Positions 28,969 to 37,712 of a stretch of DNA of 64,000 nt are shown here, in pieces. The stretch comes from an uncultured Pelagibacteraceae bacterium (GTDB lineage Bacteria > Pseudomonadota > Alphaproteobacteria > Pelagibacterales > Pelagibacteraceae): contig CACGBZ010000001.1 in NCBI GenBank assembly GCA_902571425.1, positions 248,001-312,000 on the forward strand, written 5' to 3'. Each line of letters begins with the position of its first letter. Position 1 is the first letter of the stretch. Below the pieces are notes generated by a model. That model saw nothing but the letters and a program-made list of their open reading frames with translations, was not told the DNA's origin and did not search any database. Both the position numbers and the translations under genes were made by a program.

Positions 28969-29870
28969 AAATTGATTTAAAAGAGCTGATTTCTGAATTT
29001 AGTAATAATTTAAAGTTAGATTATGACCTAAAAAAAAAAAATTGGTTTAACATAGGAGGTAAAACTAAAGCTTTCTATAAAGCTGATAATTTAAAAGAAT
29101 TAATTAAGTTTCTTAAAAAAATTCAAGGTAAAGAAAAAATATTTATATTAGGAGCTGGTTCTAATACACTTATATCTGACTCAAAATTTGACGGAGTTGT
29201 AATAAAACTTACTCAAAATTTTAATAATATTTCTTTACATTCTAAAGAAGTCATAGTCGCTGGTAGTGCTGTCACAGATAAATCTTTATCTGAATTTGCA
29301 ATGGAAAATAGTTTAGGTGGTTTTGAGTTTCTTTCTTGTATACCTGGAACAATAGGTGGTGGTATTAAAATGAATGCAGGTTGCTTTCAAAGGGAGTTCA
29401 AAGATATTCTTATTTCTATTCAAGCAGTAAATAAATCAGGTCAAGTAATTACTATACCTGCAAAAGATATTAATTTTAAATATAGAGACAGTGGATTACC
29501 TGAAGATCTTATTTTTTTAAGTGCGTCTTTTAAAGGTTTTAAGAAAGATAGGAGTTTAATAGAGAATGAAATAATGCTACTTAAAGAAAAAAAGGAGCAA
29601 GCACAACCGACAAAAATTAGAACCAGTGGTAGCACATTTAAAAATCCTATAGATCAATCTGATAAAAAAGTTTGGCAATTAATCAAAGAGTCTGTGCCGT
29701 TAGAAAAATCATTTGGAGATGCTTCAATTTCTCAAAAACACTGTAATTTTTTTGTAAATAAAGGTAATGCTAAATTTGAGGATATGAAAAAATTAATAAA
29801 TTTTGTGTCTGAAAGTGTTTTTAAGAAAACAGGAATTAAACTAGAAACTGAAATAAAAATATTAGAATAA
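28965..29870 (+). CDS. murB: UDP-N-acetylenolpyruvoylglucosamine reductase
   Basis: A 301-residue FAD enzyme that reduces enolpyruvyl-UDP-GlcNAc to UDP-MurNAc with NADPH. FAD-binding motifs are NIGGKTKAFYKADN, LGAGSNTLISD and the CIPGTIGGGIKMNAG loop. The catalytic Ser lies in TSGSTFKNP, and the C-terminal QKHCNFFVNKGNAKFEDM closes the substrate site. It overlaps the murC stop by 4 nt and ddl follows after one base. MurA, which supplies its substrate, is not in the window. Confidence 0.96.
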   Translation: MKIDLKELISEFSNNLKLDYDLKKKNWFNIGGKTKAFYKADNLKELIKFLKKIQGKEKIFILGAGSNTLISDSKFDGVVIKLTQNFNNISLHSKEVIVAGSAVTDKSLSEFAMENSLGGFEFLSCIPGTIGGGIKMNAGCFQREFKDILISIQAVNKSGQVITIPAKDINFKYRDSGLPEDLIFLSASFKGFKKDRSLIENEIMLLKEKKEQAQPTKIRTSGSTFKNPIDQSDKKVWQLIKESVPLEKSFGDASISQKHCNFFVNKGNAKFEDMKKLINFVSESVFKKTGIKLETEIKILE

Positions 29871-29871
29871 T

Positions 29872-30786
29872 TTGAAAAAAAAAATATTAATAATATCAGG
29901 TGGGATATCGAAAGAGAGACTAATCAGTCTTGATACAGGGCAACAGGTTGCTAATGAGCTTAAAAGAAATGGTTACAGAATTAAAATCACTGAACCGGAT
30001 AATAATTTAGAAAAAAATATTAAATTTTTTAAACCAAATGTAATTTTTAATGCTCTGCATGGCCAATTTGGTGAGGATGGTTATATTCAAACTATTCTCG
30101 AGAGATTTAAAATTCCTTATACTCATTCAGGTGTAATTGCATCGTCTATTGCAATGGATAAAGAAATTTCAAAAAAAATATTTATAAAAAATAAAATAAA
30201 TACACCAAAATTTTTTACATATTCTTACGATGTTAAACATGGAGATTTAATAAAAAAAATAAAAAAAAAATTAAGATTTCCAGTAGTAGTAAAGCCTTTA
30301 AATGAGGGTTCTAGTGTTAACGTATATATTTGTAATGAAAAAAACATAATTAAAATCCTTAATTCAATAAAACAATATAAAAAAGTTATGATTGAAGAAT
30401 TTATAGGAGGAAGGGAAATACAAGTTGCAATAATGGGAAATAAAAAACTAGGAGCAATAGAACTAAAACCAAAAAGAAAATTTTATGATTACCAAGCAAA
30501 ATATAATTCCAGTGCGAAAACTGAACATATAATCCCAGTTGATTTGCCCAAAGGTAAAATGGATATAGTAATGAATATGGCATATAAAGCTCATAAAGTG
30601 ATTGGTTGTATGGGTGTAACAAGATCTGATTTTAAATTTTTTAATAATAAATTTTATCTTTTAGAAATAAACACCCAACCAGGTATGACCAAACTTTCAC
30701 TCGTACCTGAAATTGCAGCATACAGAGGTATTAGTTTTTTAGAGTTAATCGAGTGGATAATGCAAGATGCATCAAAGAAAAAGTAA
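29872..30786 (+). CDS. ddl: D-alanine--D-alanine ligase
   Basis: A 304-residue ATP-grasp enzyme that makes the D-Ala-D-Ala dipeptide used by the MurF half of the fused ligase. Motifs are LISGGISKERLISLDTGQQ near the N-terminus, NALHGQFGEDGYIQ, MDKEISKKIF, VVKPLNEGSSV, and the metal-binding EINTQPGMTKLSL. It starts with TTG at 29872, one base after the murB stop; no ATG gives the conserved N-terminus. The end overlaps ftsQ by 20 nt. Confidence 0.95.
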   Translation: MKKKILIISGGISKERLISLDTGQQVANELKRNGYRIKITEPDNNLEKNIKFFKPNVIFNALHGQFGEDGYIQTILERFKIPYTHSGVIASSIAMDKEISKKIFIKNKINTPKFFTYSYDVKHGDLIKKIKKKLRFPVVVKPLNEGSSVNVYICNEKNIIKILNSIKQYKKVMIEEFIGGREIQVAIMGNKKLGAIELKPKRKFYDYQAKYNSSAKTEHIIPVDLPKGKMDIVMNMAYKAHKVIGCMGVTRSDFKFFNNKFYLLEINTQPGMTKLSLVPEIAAYRGISFLELIEWIMQDASKKK

Positions 30787-31438
30787 AAAGTTATTAATTT
30801 ATTTTTTTTTGTTAATAATAATAAGTTCGATTAATAATATTTCATTAAAAAATTTAGAATTTCAAAAAGTTAGAAATATTGAAGTTTCAGGATTAGGTGA
30901 AATTGAAAATAAACTTATAACTGATCAAATAAAAAATCTTAACTTAAGTAATATTTTTTTTATTAATAAAGCAGAAATCAATAATTTAATAAATTCAAAT
31001 CCACTAATTGAAAAATATGAAATTTTTAAAAGTTATCCTTCAGCTATAAAAATTAGTTTTAAAAAAACAAATTTTATAGCTAGAATAAATCATAATAAAG
31101 AAATATTTGTAATTGGTTCAAATGGCAAATTAATACCAAATAATTCCCAAGCATCTGATTTACCCTATATTTTTGGAAAACCAGAGATTCAAGAATTTTT
31201 AAAATTTAAAAAAATTATAGATCAATCTAGATTTTCATTTGATGAAATCGACAGTTTATATTTTTTTCCATCTAAAAGATGGGATATTAAACTAAAAAAT
31301 AATATTTTATTAAAATTATCTAATAATTTAACCGTGGCCTCTTTAGATAATGCTTATAAATTTTTACAGGATAAAAATATTGGAAAATTTACAGCAATTG
31401 ATATTAGAATAGATAATCAAATTATATTAAATGAATGA
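30767..31438 (+). CDS. ftsQ: Cell division protein FtsQ
   Basis: A 223-residue single-pass membrane protein: a basic N-terminus (RKSKK), one hydrophobic helix (about residues 8-25), then a POTRA domain beginning near FQKVRNIEVSGLGEIENKLI (split motif, residues ~32-52) and a C-terminal beta domain. FtsQ scaffolds FtsL, FtsB and FtsWI. It is a little shorter than the E. coli protein. It overlaps ddl by 20 nt and the shortened ftsA-like gene by 8 nt, the standard gene order. Confidence 0.92.
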   Translation: MHQRKSKKLLIYFFLLIIISSINNISLKNLEFQKVRNIEVSGLGEIENKLITDQIKNLNLSNIFFINKAEINNLINSNPLIEKYEIFKSYPSAIKISFKKTNFIARINHNKEIFVIGSNGKLIPNNSQASDLPYIFGKPEIQEFLKFKKIIDQSRFSFDEIDSLYFFPSKRWDIKLKNNILLKLSNNLTVASLDNAYKFLQDKNIGKFTAIDIRIDNQIILNE

Positions 31439-32129
31439 AATTTTGGAGTTTGAAACTTATTTAAGCATTTCTCAAAATAAATTTGGAATTTATTTGTTTG
31501 ATAATAAAAATAGAAAGAACTTATATGCTAAAGAAATAACTTTTGAAAAAACAGATTTTATTAATAACTCTCATTTAAAGCAATTCCTTGATAACAATAT
31601 TTTTGAAATAGAAAAATTAGTAGGAAAATTTATTGAGAATATTTTTATTATTATCGATTTTGAAAATATTTTGAATACCCAAATAGGAATTAAACAAAAA
31701 AATTATCAACCTTCAAAAAGCAATGTTTATCTCAAAAGTTCTATAACTAACGCCAAAGATTTATTCAAAGAAAATTATCCTAATGAAAAAATAATGCATA
31801 TTATAATAAATAACTATTTTATTGACGGTAAAAACTATGATTATCTAGAAGATAATTTAGAGTATGGGCAGTTAAATTTAGTAATTCAATTTAAATCTAT
31901 ATCAAATGAAATTATACATAATTTAACTAAGTTATTACAAAATTATCAAATAAATATTATCAAGTTTATAGACGGAAATTATGTTAAGAATTTTTTTAAT
32001 AAAGACATTGAAATATCAGAAATGGCTTTTGATATTTTAAATGGTTGCAATGTCAATGAAGTCATAGTTGTTCAAAAAAATCTCAAAAAATTAGGCTTTT
32101 TTGAAAAATTTTTTCAACTTTTCAGTTAA
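31431..32129 (+). CDS. ftsA: Shortened FtsA-like protein (domain 1A/SHS2 plus C-terminal amphipathic helix)
   Basis: A 232-residue protein in the ftsA slot, just over half the normal ~410 residues. Residues ~1-80 resemble FtsA domain 1A but lack the D-x-G-T phosphate-binding motif. Residues ~75-190 align by eye with the SHS2 (1C) domain: IENIFIIIDF, then IMHIIINNYFIDGKNYDYLEDN, matching the usual ILHVIP-x-x-F-x-[IV]DG pattern, and LTKLLQNYQINI. No ATP-binding domains 2A/2B are recognisable. The C-terminus LKKLGFFEKFFQLFS looks like the membrane-targeting amphipathic helix of FtsA. FtsA links FtsZ to the membrane; this version may do so without ATP. Family call rests on position plus the SHS2 resemblance and should be tested by profile search. 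Confidence 0.7.
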   Translation: MNEILEFETYLSISQNKFGIYLFDNKNRKNLYAKEITFEKTDFINNSHLKQFLDNNIFEIEKLVGKFIENIFIIIDFENILNTQIGIKQKNYQPSKSNVYLKSSITNAKDLFKENYPNEKIMHIIINNYFIDGKNYDYLEDNLEYGQLNLVIQFKSISNEIIHNLTKLLQNYQINIIKFIDGNYVKNFFNKDIEISEMAFDILNGCNVNEVIVVQKNLKKLGFFEKFFQLFS

Positions 32130-32191
32130 TCTCGTCTTTTAATGTAATATTAGTTGTTTTTTGATTTTTAAAAAAAGACTTATGTTGGGGT

Positions 32192-33112
32192 GTGTCTTAC
32201 TTAAACCAAAAAACTATTAAACAAAAAATACATTTTTCAGGTATAGGCTTACATAGTGGCAAAAAAGTTAACTTGAGTATAGTACCTGCTAATCCTGATA
32301 GTGGAGTTATTTTTAAAAGAGTTGATTTAAAAAATAATAACATTGTTATTCCAAATTTCATGAATGTCACTAACACATCACTTAATACGACAATAGAAAA
32401 TGATTGTGGCGTTAAAGTTTCAACTATTGAGCACTTGATGGGAGCTTTATTTGGTGCTGGAATAGATAATGCTCTAATAGAAATAGATAATGAAGAAGTT
32501 CCAATACTAGATGGCTCAGCAAAAGAATTTATAAAAAAAATTTTCTCTACCGGTTTTGATATAAGTGAGTCTCCAATCAAAATTATTAAAATAAACAAAA
32601 AAGTTGAATTTAGTAATAAAGAAAAATTTATTTCAATAGAACCTTCAAAACTTAGTCTCGATATAGACTTTAGATTAAAATATCATAATGAAATAATTGG
32701 TAATCAAGAAAATAAAATAAATGTTTATGAGGATGAGTTGTTGGATATATTTAATTCTAGAACCTTTTGTTTATATGAAGATATAGAAGCTATTAAAAAA
32801 GCAGGATTAGCAAGGGGTGGAAGTTTAGATAATGCGATAGTAGTAAAAAACAATGAAGTACTTAATGCTGAAGGATTAAGAAATAAAAAAGAATTTGTTA
32901 ATCATAAAATACTCGATTGTATTGGAGATCTTTATACAACAGGATACAGAATTATTGGAAGCGTTGTTTGTTCTCAAGGTGGACATTTTTTGACCAATCA
33001 ATTATTAAGAAAAATTTTTCAAAACAAAGAAAATTTTTCTATTTTAGAGATAAAAGAAAGAAATCTTCCACACACACTAATAAACAAAAGTTTACTTAAG
33101 TCTATAGCTTAA
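32192..33112 (+). CDS. lpxC: UDP-3-O-acyl-N-acetylglucosamine deacetylase
   Basis: A 306-residue zinc deacetylase, the committed step of lipid A synthesis. The start KIHFSGIGLHSGKKVNLSI and the zinc ligands H in STIEHLMGALFG and H in the late HKILDCIGDLY motif with its Asp are present, plus the catalytic His in SQGGHFLTNQLL. It begins with GTG at 32192, preceded by a G-rich TTGGGG; the nearby ATG at 32182 is out of frame. It follows the ftsA-like gene by 62 nt; in related bacteria ftsZ would lie between them. Confidence 0.96.
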   Translation: MSYLNQKTIKQKIHFSGIGLHSGKKVNLSIVPANPDSGVIFKRVDLKNNNIVIPNFMNVTNTSLNTTIENDCGVKVSTIEHLMGALFGAGIDNALIEIDNEEVPILDGSAKEFIKKIFSTGFDISESPIKIIKINKKVEFSNKEKFISIEPSKLSLDIDFRLKYHNEIIGNQENKINVYEDELLDIFNSRTFCLYEDIEAIKKAGLARGGSLDNAIVVKNNEVLNAEGLRNKKEFVNHKILDCIGDLYTTGYRIIGSVVCSQGGHFLTNQLLRKIFQNKENFSILEIKERNLPHTLINKSLLKSIA

Positions 33113-33162
33113 AACATATTAAACTTTAAAATTAATTACACTAACTATATAAATTAGTGATT

Positions 33163-34005
33163 ATGGATAAATTGAAAATTTCGATTTTGTTATTAATTAT
33201 TTTTTTTTCATTTTCTTGTTCAAAAAAACAAATTGAAACAGAGAAAAAAATAAATACTAAAAGTCAAGATTTAGAAATGATAACAAATTATAATGAGGCT
33301 TATGAATTATTAAAAAAAAATGATACATATAATGCTGCTCAAAAGTTTTTAAATGCAGAGCTTTTATTTCCTCAATCTGTATGGGCTCCTAGAGCTGCGT
33401 TAATGGCTTCTTATTCTTATTATTTACAAAATTATTATTCAGAAGCTTTAGATAATCTTAAAAGATATACAATCACATATCCAAACGACAAAAATTTAGC
33501 ATATGGATATTATTTAATTGCAATTTGTTATTATGAAATGATAGAGGACGAAAAAAGAGATATTGAACCAATATTAGAGGCAAAAGAAAACTTTGAATAT
33601 ATAATAGAAAACTATCCTGGTTCAGATTTTGCTTTAGATGCTAAATTCAAACTTGATTACATTAAAGATATGTTGGCATCAAAAGAAATGTATGTTGGAA
33701 GACATTACCAAAAAAAAAATAAATGGATAGCTGCTATTAACAGGTTCAAAGTTGTGATAGAGGAATATGATCAGACAATTTATGTGGAGGAAGCTTTGCA
33801 TAGGTTGGTTGAAATTAATTACAAAATTGGATTAATAGAAGAATCAAAATTATACGCAAACCTCTTGGGTTACAATTATCAATCAGGTGAATGGTACAAA
33901 AAATCATATAAAATTTTTAATAAGAATTACAATGAGAAAAAAAATGATAAAAAAATAATTAAAAAAGATGGAGTTATTAAAAAATTTAAAAAACTTTTTG
34001 ATTAA
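33163..34005 (+). CDS. bamD: Outer-membrane assembly lipoprotein BamD (ComL)
   Basis: A 280-residue lipoprotein with a signal sequence ending FFSFSC, whose Cys is the lipidation site. The rest is TPR-like helices with AAQKFLNAELLFPQSVWAPRA, EALDNLKRYTITYPND and a C-terminal YVEEALHRLVEINYKIG, the BamD pattern. BamD is the essential partner of BamA in inserting beta-barrel proteins. ATG at 33163 is preferred to the GTG two codons upstream. It lies between lpxC and ligA; recN, commonly found after bamD in alphaproteobacteria, is absent. Confidence 0.92.
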   Translation: MDKLKISILLLIIFFSFSCSKKQIETEKKINTKSQDLEMITNYNEAYELLKKNDTYNAAQKFLNAELLFPQSVWAPRAALMASYSYYLQNYYSEALDNLKRYTITYPNDKNLAYGYYLIAICYYEMIEDEKRDIEPILEAKENFEYIIENYPGSDFALDAKFKLDYIKDMLASKEMYVGRHYQKKNKWIAAINRFKVVIEEYDQTIYVEEALHRLVEINYKIGLIEESKLYANLLGYNYQSGEWYKKSYKIFNKNYNEKKNDKKIIKKDGVIKKFKKLFD

Positions 34006-34007
34006 TT

Positions 34008-36035
34008 ATGAATAAAAAGTTGATCAAGGATGATTACAAAAAAAAATTAAGTCAAATCAATATATATAATAAAAATTATTACGATAAGAATAAATCCCTA
34101 GTATCTGATCAAGAATATGATCATTTAAAAAAAGAAATTATTCTACTAGAAAAAAAATATAGTTTTCTTAAATCTAAATTTTCACCATCTCAAACAGTAG
34201 GCTATAAACCGTCAAAAAATTTTTCAAAGTCAAAACACATAGTACCAATGTTATCACTTGCCAACGCATTTTCAGAGGAAGACTTAAATAATTTTGAAAA
34301 AAAGATACTTAATTTTTTATCAAAAGAAAATTTCGAAATTAGCTATTCAGCAGAACCAAAGATTGACGGTATATCTGCGTCATTAACTTATATAGATGGA
34401 AAGTTCCATAAAGGCTTATCTAGAGGTGATGGTAAAGAAGGAGAAGATATAACAAAAAATTTAGAAACAATAGATGATATTCCAAAAAAAATTCTATCAA
34501 ATGATTTCCCAGAGAAAATAGACATAAGGGGCGAAGTTTTTATTCAAAACAGTGATTTTCAAAATTTAAATGAAAAATTTGCAAACCCAAGAAATGCTGC
34601 ATCAGGCTCTTTAAGACAAAAAAATCCAGATGATACAAGAAAAATACCCTTAAAATTTATTGCTTACACATTTGGTTTTGAAAAAGGGTTAAAAGTAAAA
34701 AACCAATTTGATTTTATAAAAAAACTAAATGAATGGGGTTTTAAAACTAATCAGCAAAATAAATTAATTTCTGGAGTTAAAAATTTAATTAAAAATTATA
34801 AAGAAATTGAAAAAAAAAGATTAGATATAGATTATGATATTGACGGGATTGTTTATAAAGTAAACGACTTTGAACTTCAAAGAAGGTTAGGCAATATCTC
34901 AAATGCACCAAGATGGGCAATTGCACATAAATTTTCTTCCGACAAAGCTATTTCTAAAATATTAGATATTGAAATTCAAATTGGAAGGACAGGAGCTTTG
35001 ACGCCTGTAGCAAAAATAGAAACTGTTAATATAGGTGGAGTTAAAGTATCTAACGCAACTCTTCATAATGAGGATGAAATAACTAGAAAAGATATAAGAA
35101 TTGGAGACACAGTGACAGTAGAAAGAGCAGGTGATGTAATTCCTCATATACTTTCTGTTGATTTTAGCAAAAGGTTAAAAAAAAGTGTGCCATTTAGTTT
35201 TCCCAAGAAATGCCCATCTTGTGGATCAAAAACAATTAAAGAATTTAACTTAATAACAAAAAAAAAGGATGCTGTTAGAAGATGTTCTAGTGAAGGTTAT
35301 TATTGTGAAAAGATTTCAATAGAAAAATTAAAACATTTTGTATCAAAAGACGCTTTTAATATAGATGGATTTGGAAAAAAAATAGTAGAAAATTTTTGGA
35401 AATTAAAATTAATTAAATATCCCCAAGATATTTTTAATTTAGATTTTTCAAAAATTGAAAATTTAGAAGGCTGGGGCAAACTTTCTGTTCAAAATTTAAA
35501 GTATTCAATTGATCAAAAAAAAAACATTTCTTTAGAAAAATTTATATATTCTTTAGGTATAAGGCATATAGGTTTAGAAAATGCAAAATTGTTGTCTAAA
35601 CATTTTGTATCATTTTCAAAATTTAAAAATTTATCTAAACAAATTGATTATGAAGATATGCTAAATATTGATGGAATTGGTGAAACACAAGTAAGTTCAA
35701 TTGAGAGTTTTTTTTCAAATAATACTAACAAAAAAGTTGTAAATGAATTGGGAAATGTTTTGTTAATTAAAGATGCTATTCAAAATTCAGGTGATGGTTT
35801 GTTAAATAATAAGACTTTTTTAGTTACTGGTAAATTAAATGGAATTAGTAGAGCGGAAGTAAAATCTCTGATTGAGGAAAATTCCGGGAAAACAATAAGC
35901 AGTGTATCAAAAAAACTAAATTTCTTAATTATCGGGGACAAACCAACTAAAAAAAAAGTAGATTATGCCAAACAGTTAAAAATAAAAGTAATTAACCAAG
36001 CTGAATTTTTGAAAATGCTAAATAAAAGTAGCTAA
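34008..36035 (+). CDS. ligA: NAD-dependent DNA ligase
   Basis: A 675-residue LigA that seals nicks in replication and repair using NAD+. The adenylated Lys is K118 in the KIDG motif (118-121). An OB fold follows, then a zinc finger with CPSC and a distal C-x6-C pair (CSSEGYYC), helix-hairpin-helix repeats with IDGFGKKIVENFW and LGIRHIGLENAKLL, and a C-terminal BRCT domain (about residues 595-675) with KTFLVTGKLNGISRAEV. It starts 2 nt after bamD and overlaps the convergent aminopeptidase gene by 18 nt. Confidence 0.97.
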   Translation: MNKKLIKDDYKKKLSQINIYNKNYYDKNKSLVSDQEYDHLKKEIILLEKKYSFLKSKFSPSQTVGYKPSKNFSKSKHIVPMLSLANAFSEEDLNNFEKKILNFLSKENFEISYSAEPKIDGISASLTYIDGKFHKGLSRGDGKEGEDITKNLETIDDIPKKILSNDFPEKIDIRGEVFIQNSDFQNLNEKFANPRNAASGSLRQKNPDDTRKIPLKFIAYTFGFEKGLKVKNQFDFIKKLNEWGFKTNQQNKLISGVKNLIKNYKEIEKKRLDIDYDIDGIVYKVNDFELQRRLGNISNAPRWAIAHKFSSDKAISKILDIEIQIGRTGALTPVAKIETVNIGGVKVSNATLHNEDEITRKDIRIGDTVTVERAGDVIPHILSVDFSKRLKKSVPFSFPKKCPSCGSKTIKEFNLITKKKDAVRRCSSEGYYCEKISIEKLKHFVSKDAFNIDGFGKKIVENFWKLKLIKYPQDIFNLDFSKIENLEGWGKLSVQNLKYSIDQKKNISLEKFIYSLGIRHIGLENAKLLSKHFVSFSKFKNLSKQIDYEDMLNIDGIGETQVSSIESFFSNNTNKKVVNELGNVLLIKDAIQNSGDGLLNNKTFLVTGKLNGISRAEVKSLIEENSGKTISSVSKKLNFLIIGDKPTKKKVDYAKQLKIKVINQAEFLKMLNKSS

Positions 36036-37712
36036 CCAGCTTCTTTCATTTGGATTTAAATATTTTGATATCCTTGAATAAACTTCTAAATGATATTTAA
36101 ACAGGTAGTTTTTCTCATCAATTGTCAATAAATCAAAATTTATAAGATCTTTTTCTATAGGTGCCATTGTTAAATTTTGAAATGACAAATTTTTTTTTAT
36201 TTTTTTTACATAAACTAAATTTTCAATCCTAATTCCATATTCATTGGTTTTATAATACCCGGGTTCATTACTTAAAATCATACCTTCTCTTATTTTTACT
36301 GTATTTATTTTTGTAATAGATTGAGGTCCTTCATGAACATTAAGAAAAAAACCGACACCGTGTCCTGTACCATGCGCGTAATCCAGGTTGCTTTTATTTA
36401 AAAATTTTCTCGCTCTTTTGTCAATTTTTTTACCTGTGTTATCTTTGTTAATATTAGTCGTAGCAACAGCAATATGACCTTTTAATACTTTTGTGAAAAT
36501 ATTTTTGATACTATTTTTTTGTTTGGAAAAACATATTGTTCTTGTGACATCAGTTGTACCATACTTATATTGTCCACCTGAGTCACATAGTAAAATATCA
36601 TTTCTATTAATAGTTCTGCATTTTTCTTTTTTTGCACGGTAATGTACAATAGCACCATTTTTGCCTGAGCCCGCTATTGTATCAAAACTAAGATATAGAA
36701 AGTTTTTATTTAATTTTCTAAAATTTTCTAATTTCTTAGCTGCTTCTACTTCAGTGATTTTTTTTTTATTAATTTTTTTTATCCAAAATAAAAATTTAGT
36801 TAATGCTACTCCATCTAAGATATGAGCATTTATCATATTCTTAATCTCTGTTTCATTTTTGATTGCTTTTAAAAGATAAATTGGATCTTCTCTTTTTATG
36901 ATCTTAAATTTAGACTTAATTAAATTTTCATAAAATATAGAACAAGATTTATCATCTACAATAAAGTTTTTTCCTTTAAGATCTAGTATTTTACTTGGTA
37001 AAGTGTTTACATCTAAAAATTCGTTTTTCTTAATAATTTTATTTTTTAATAATTGCTTACATTTTTTAAGATTACTTATAAGTAGTATTTTTTTTGATTT
37101 ACTTACTATCAATCTTGAATTGGGTATTGGACTGTTGGGGCCATCTCCGCCTCGTACATTTAAAGTCCATGCAACATTTTCTGGTGCACTAATAAAAATA
37201 TAATCAGATTTATTTTTTTTTAAGTAATTAGTTATTTTATTTAATTTAGAATTAACACTTTCACCAACAATATTTTTATCTAAAGAAAAAAACGGAATGG
37301 AAGCATGTTCTTTCTGTTTTTTAATTTCATCAATTAGATTTTTTTCAACATATTTGATTTTATTGTGTTTTAAAAAATAATTTTTAATTTGAGTGTAGGT
37401 AAATAACTTTGGATCTATGCCAAGTGTAAGATTTTTAGATAAACTAAAATCTATTAATTTTTCAAATCCATAAATTTTAAAATTTTTTCCACTCTCAATT
37501 TTACTTTGAATTGTATATCTTCCGTCAGTAAACAAATAATTTTTATTTTTAAGAATTATGGCTAAACCAGCAGATCCACTAAAGTTAGAGATGACCTCTA
37601 ATCGATTTAATTTTGAATATTCCGTAAAATAATCGTCATTTTTTGGAATTACATAGCCATCAATTCCATATTTCTTAAATTTGCTTCTTAATTTTTTTAT
37701 GTAATTTTTCAT
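36018..37712 (-). CDS. pepP: Xaa-Pro aminopeptidase (M24B family)
   Basis: A 564-residue metallopeptidase that removes N-terminal residues next to proline. It has the three-domain layout of the long aminopeptidase P: two creatinase-like N-terminal domains (first with DGYVIPKNDDYFTEY), then the pita-bread catalytic domain with CDSGGQYKYGTTDVTRT, HGTGHGVGFFLNVHEGP and NEPGYY, which carry the metal ligands, and a C-terminal tail with LNPNERSWL. Probably cytoplasmic, as there is no signal peptide. It overlaps uvrD by 4 nt, so the two are coupled. Confidence 0.93.
   Translation of the reverse strand: MKNYIKKLRSKFKKYGIDGYVIPKNDDYFTEYSKLNRLEVISNFSGSAGLAIILKNKNYLFTDGRYTIQSKIESGKNFKIYGFEKLIDFSLSKNLTLGIDPKLFTYTQIKNYFLKHNKIKYVEKNLIDEIKKQKEHASIPFFSLDKNIVGESVNSKLNKITNYLKKNKSDYIFISAPENVAWTLNVRGGDGPNSPIPNSRLIVSKSKKILLISNLKKCKQLLKNKIIKKNEFLDVNTLPSKILDLKGKNFIVDDKSCSIFYENLIKSKFKIIKREDPIYLLKAIKNETEIKNMINAHILDGVALTKFLFWIKKINKKKITEVEAAKKLENFRKLNKNFLYLSFDTIAGSGKNGAIVHYRAKKEKCRTINRNDILLCDSGGQYKYGTTDVTRTICFSKQKNSIKNIFTKVLKGHIAVATTNINKDNTGKKIDKRARKFLNKSNLDYAHGTGHGVGFFLNVHEGPQSITKINTVKIREGMILSNEPGYYKTNEYGIRIENLVYVKKIKKNLSFQNLTMAPIEKDLINFDLLTIDEKNYLFKYHLEVYSRISKYLNPNERSWLATFI

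Noticed and set aside
32130-32191. Possible remains of the FtsA ATPase domains or of ftsZ between the ftsA-like gene and lpxC
   Set aside because: Only 62 bp are present with stops in all frames; nothing recognisable remains.
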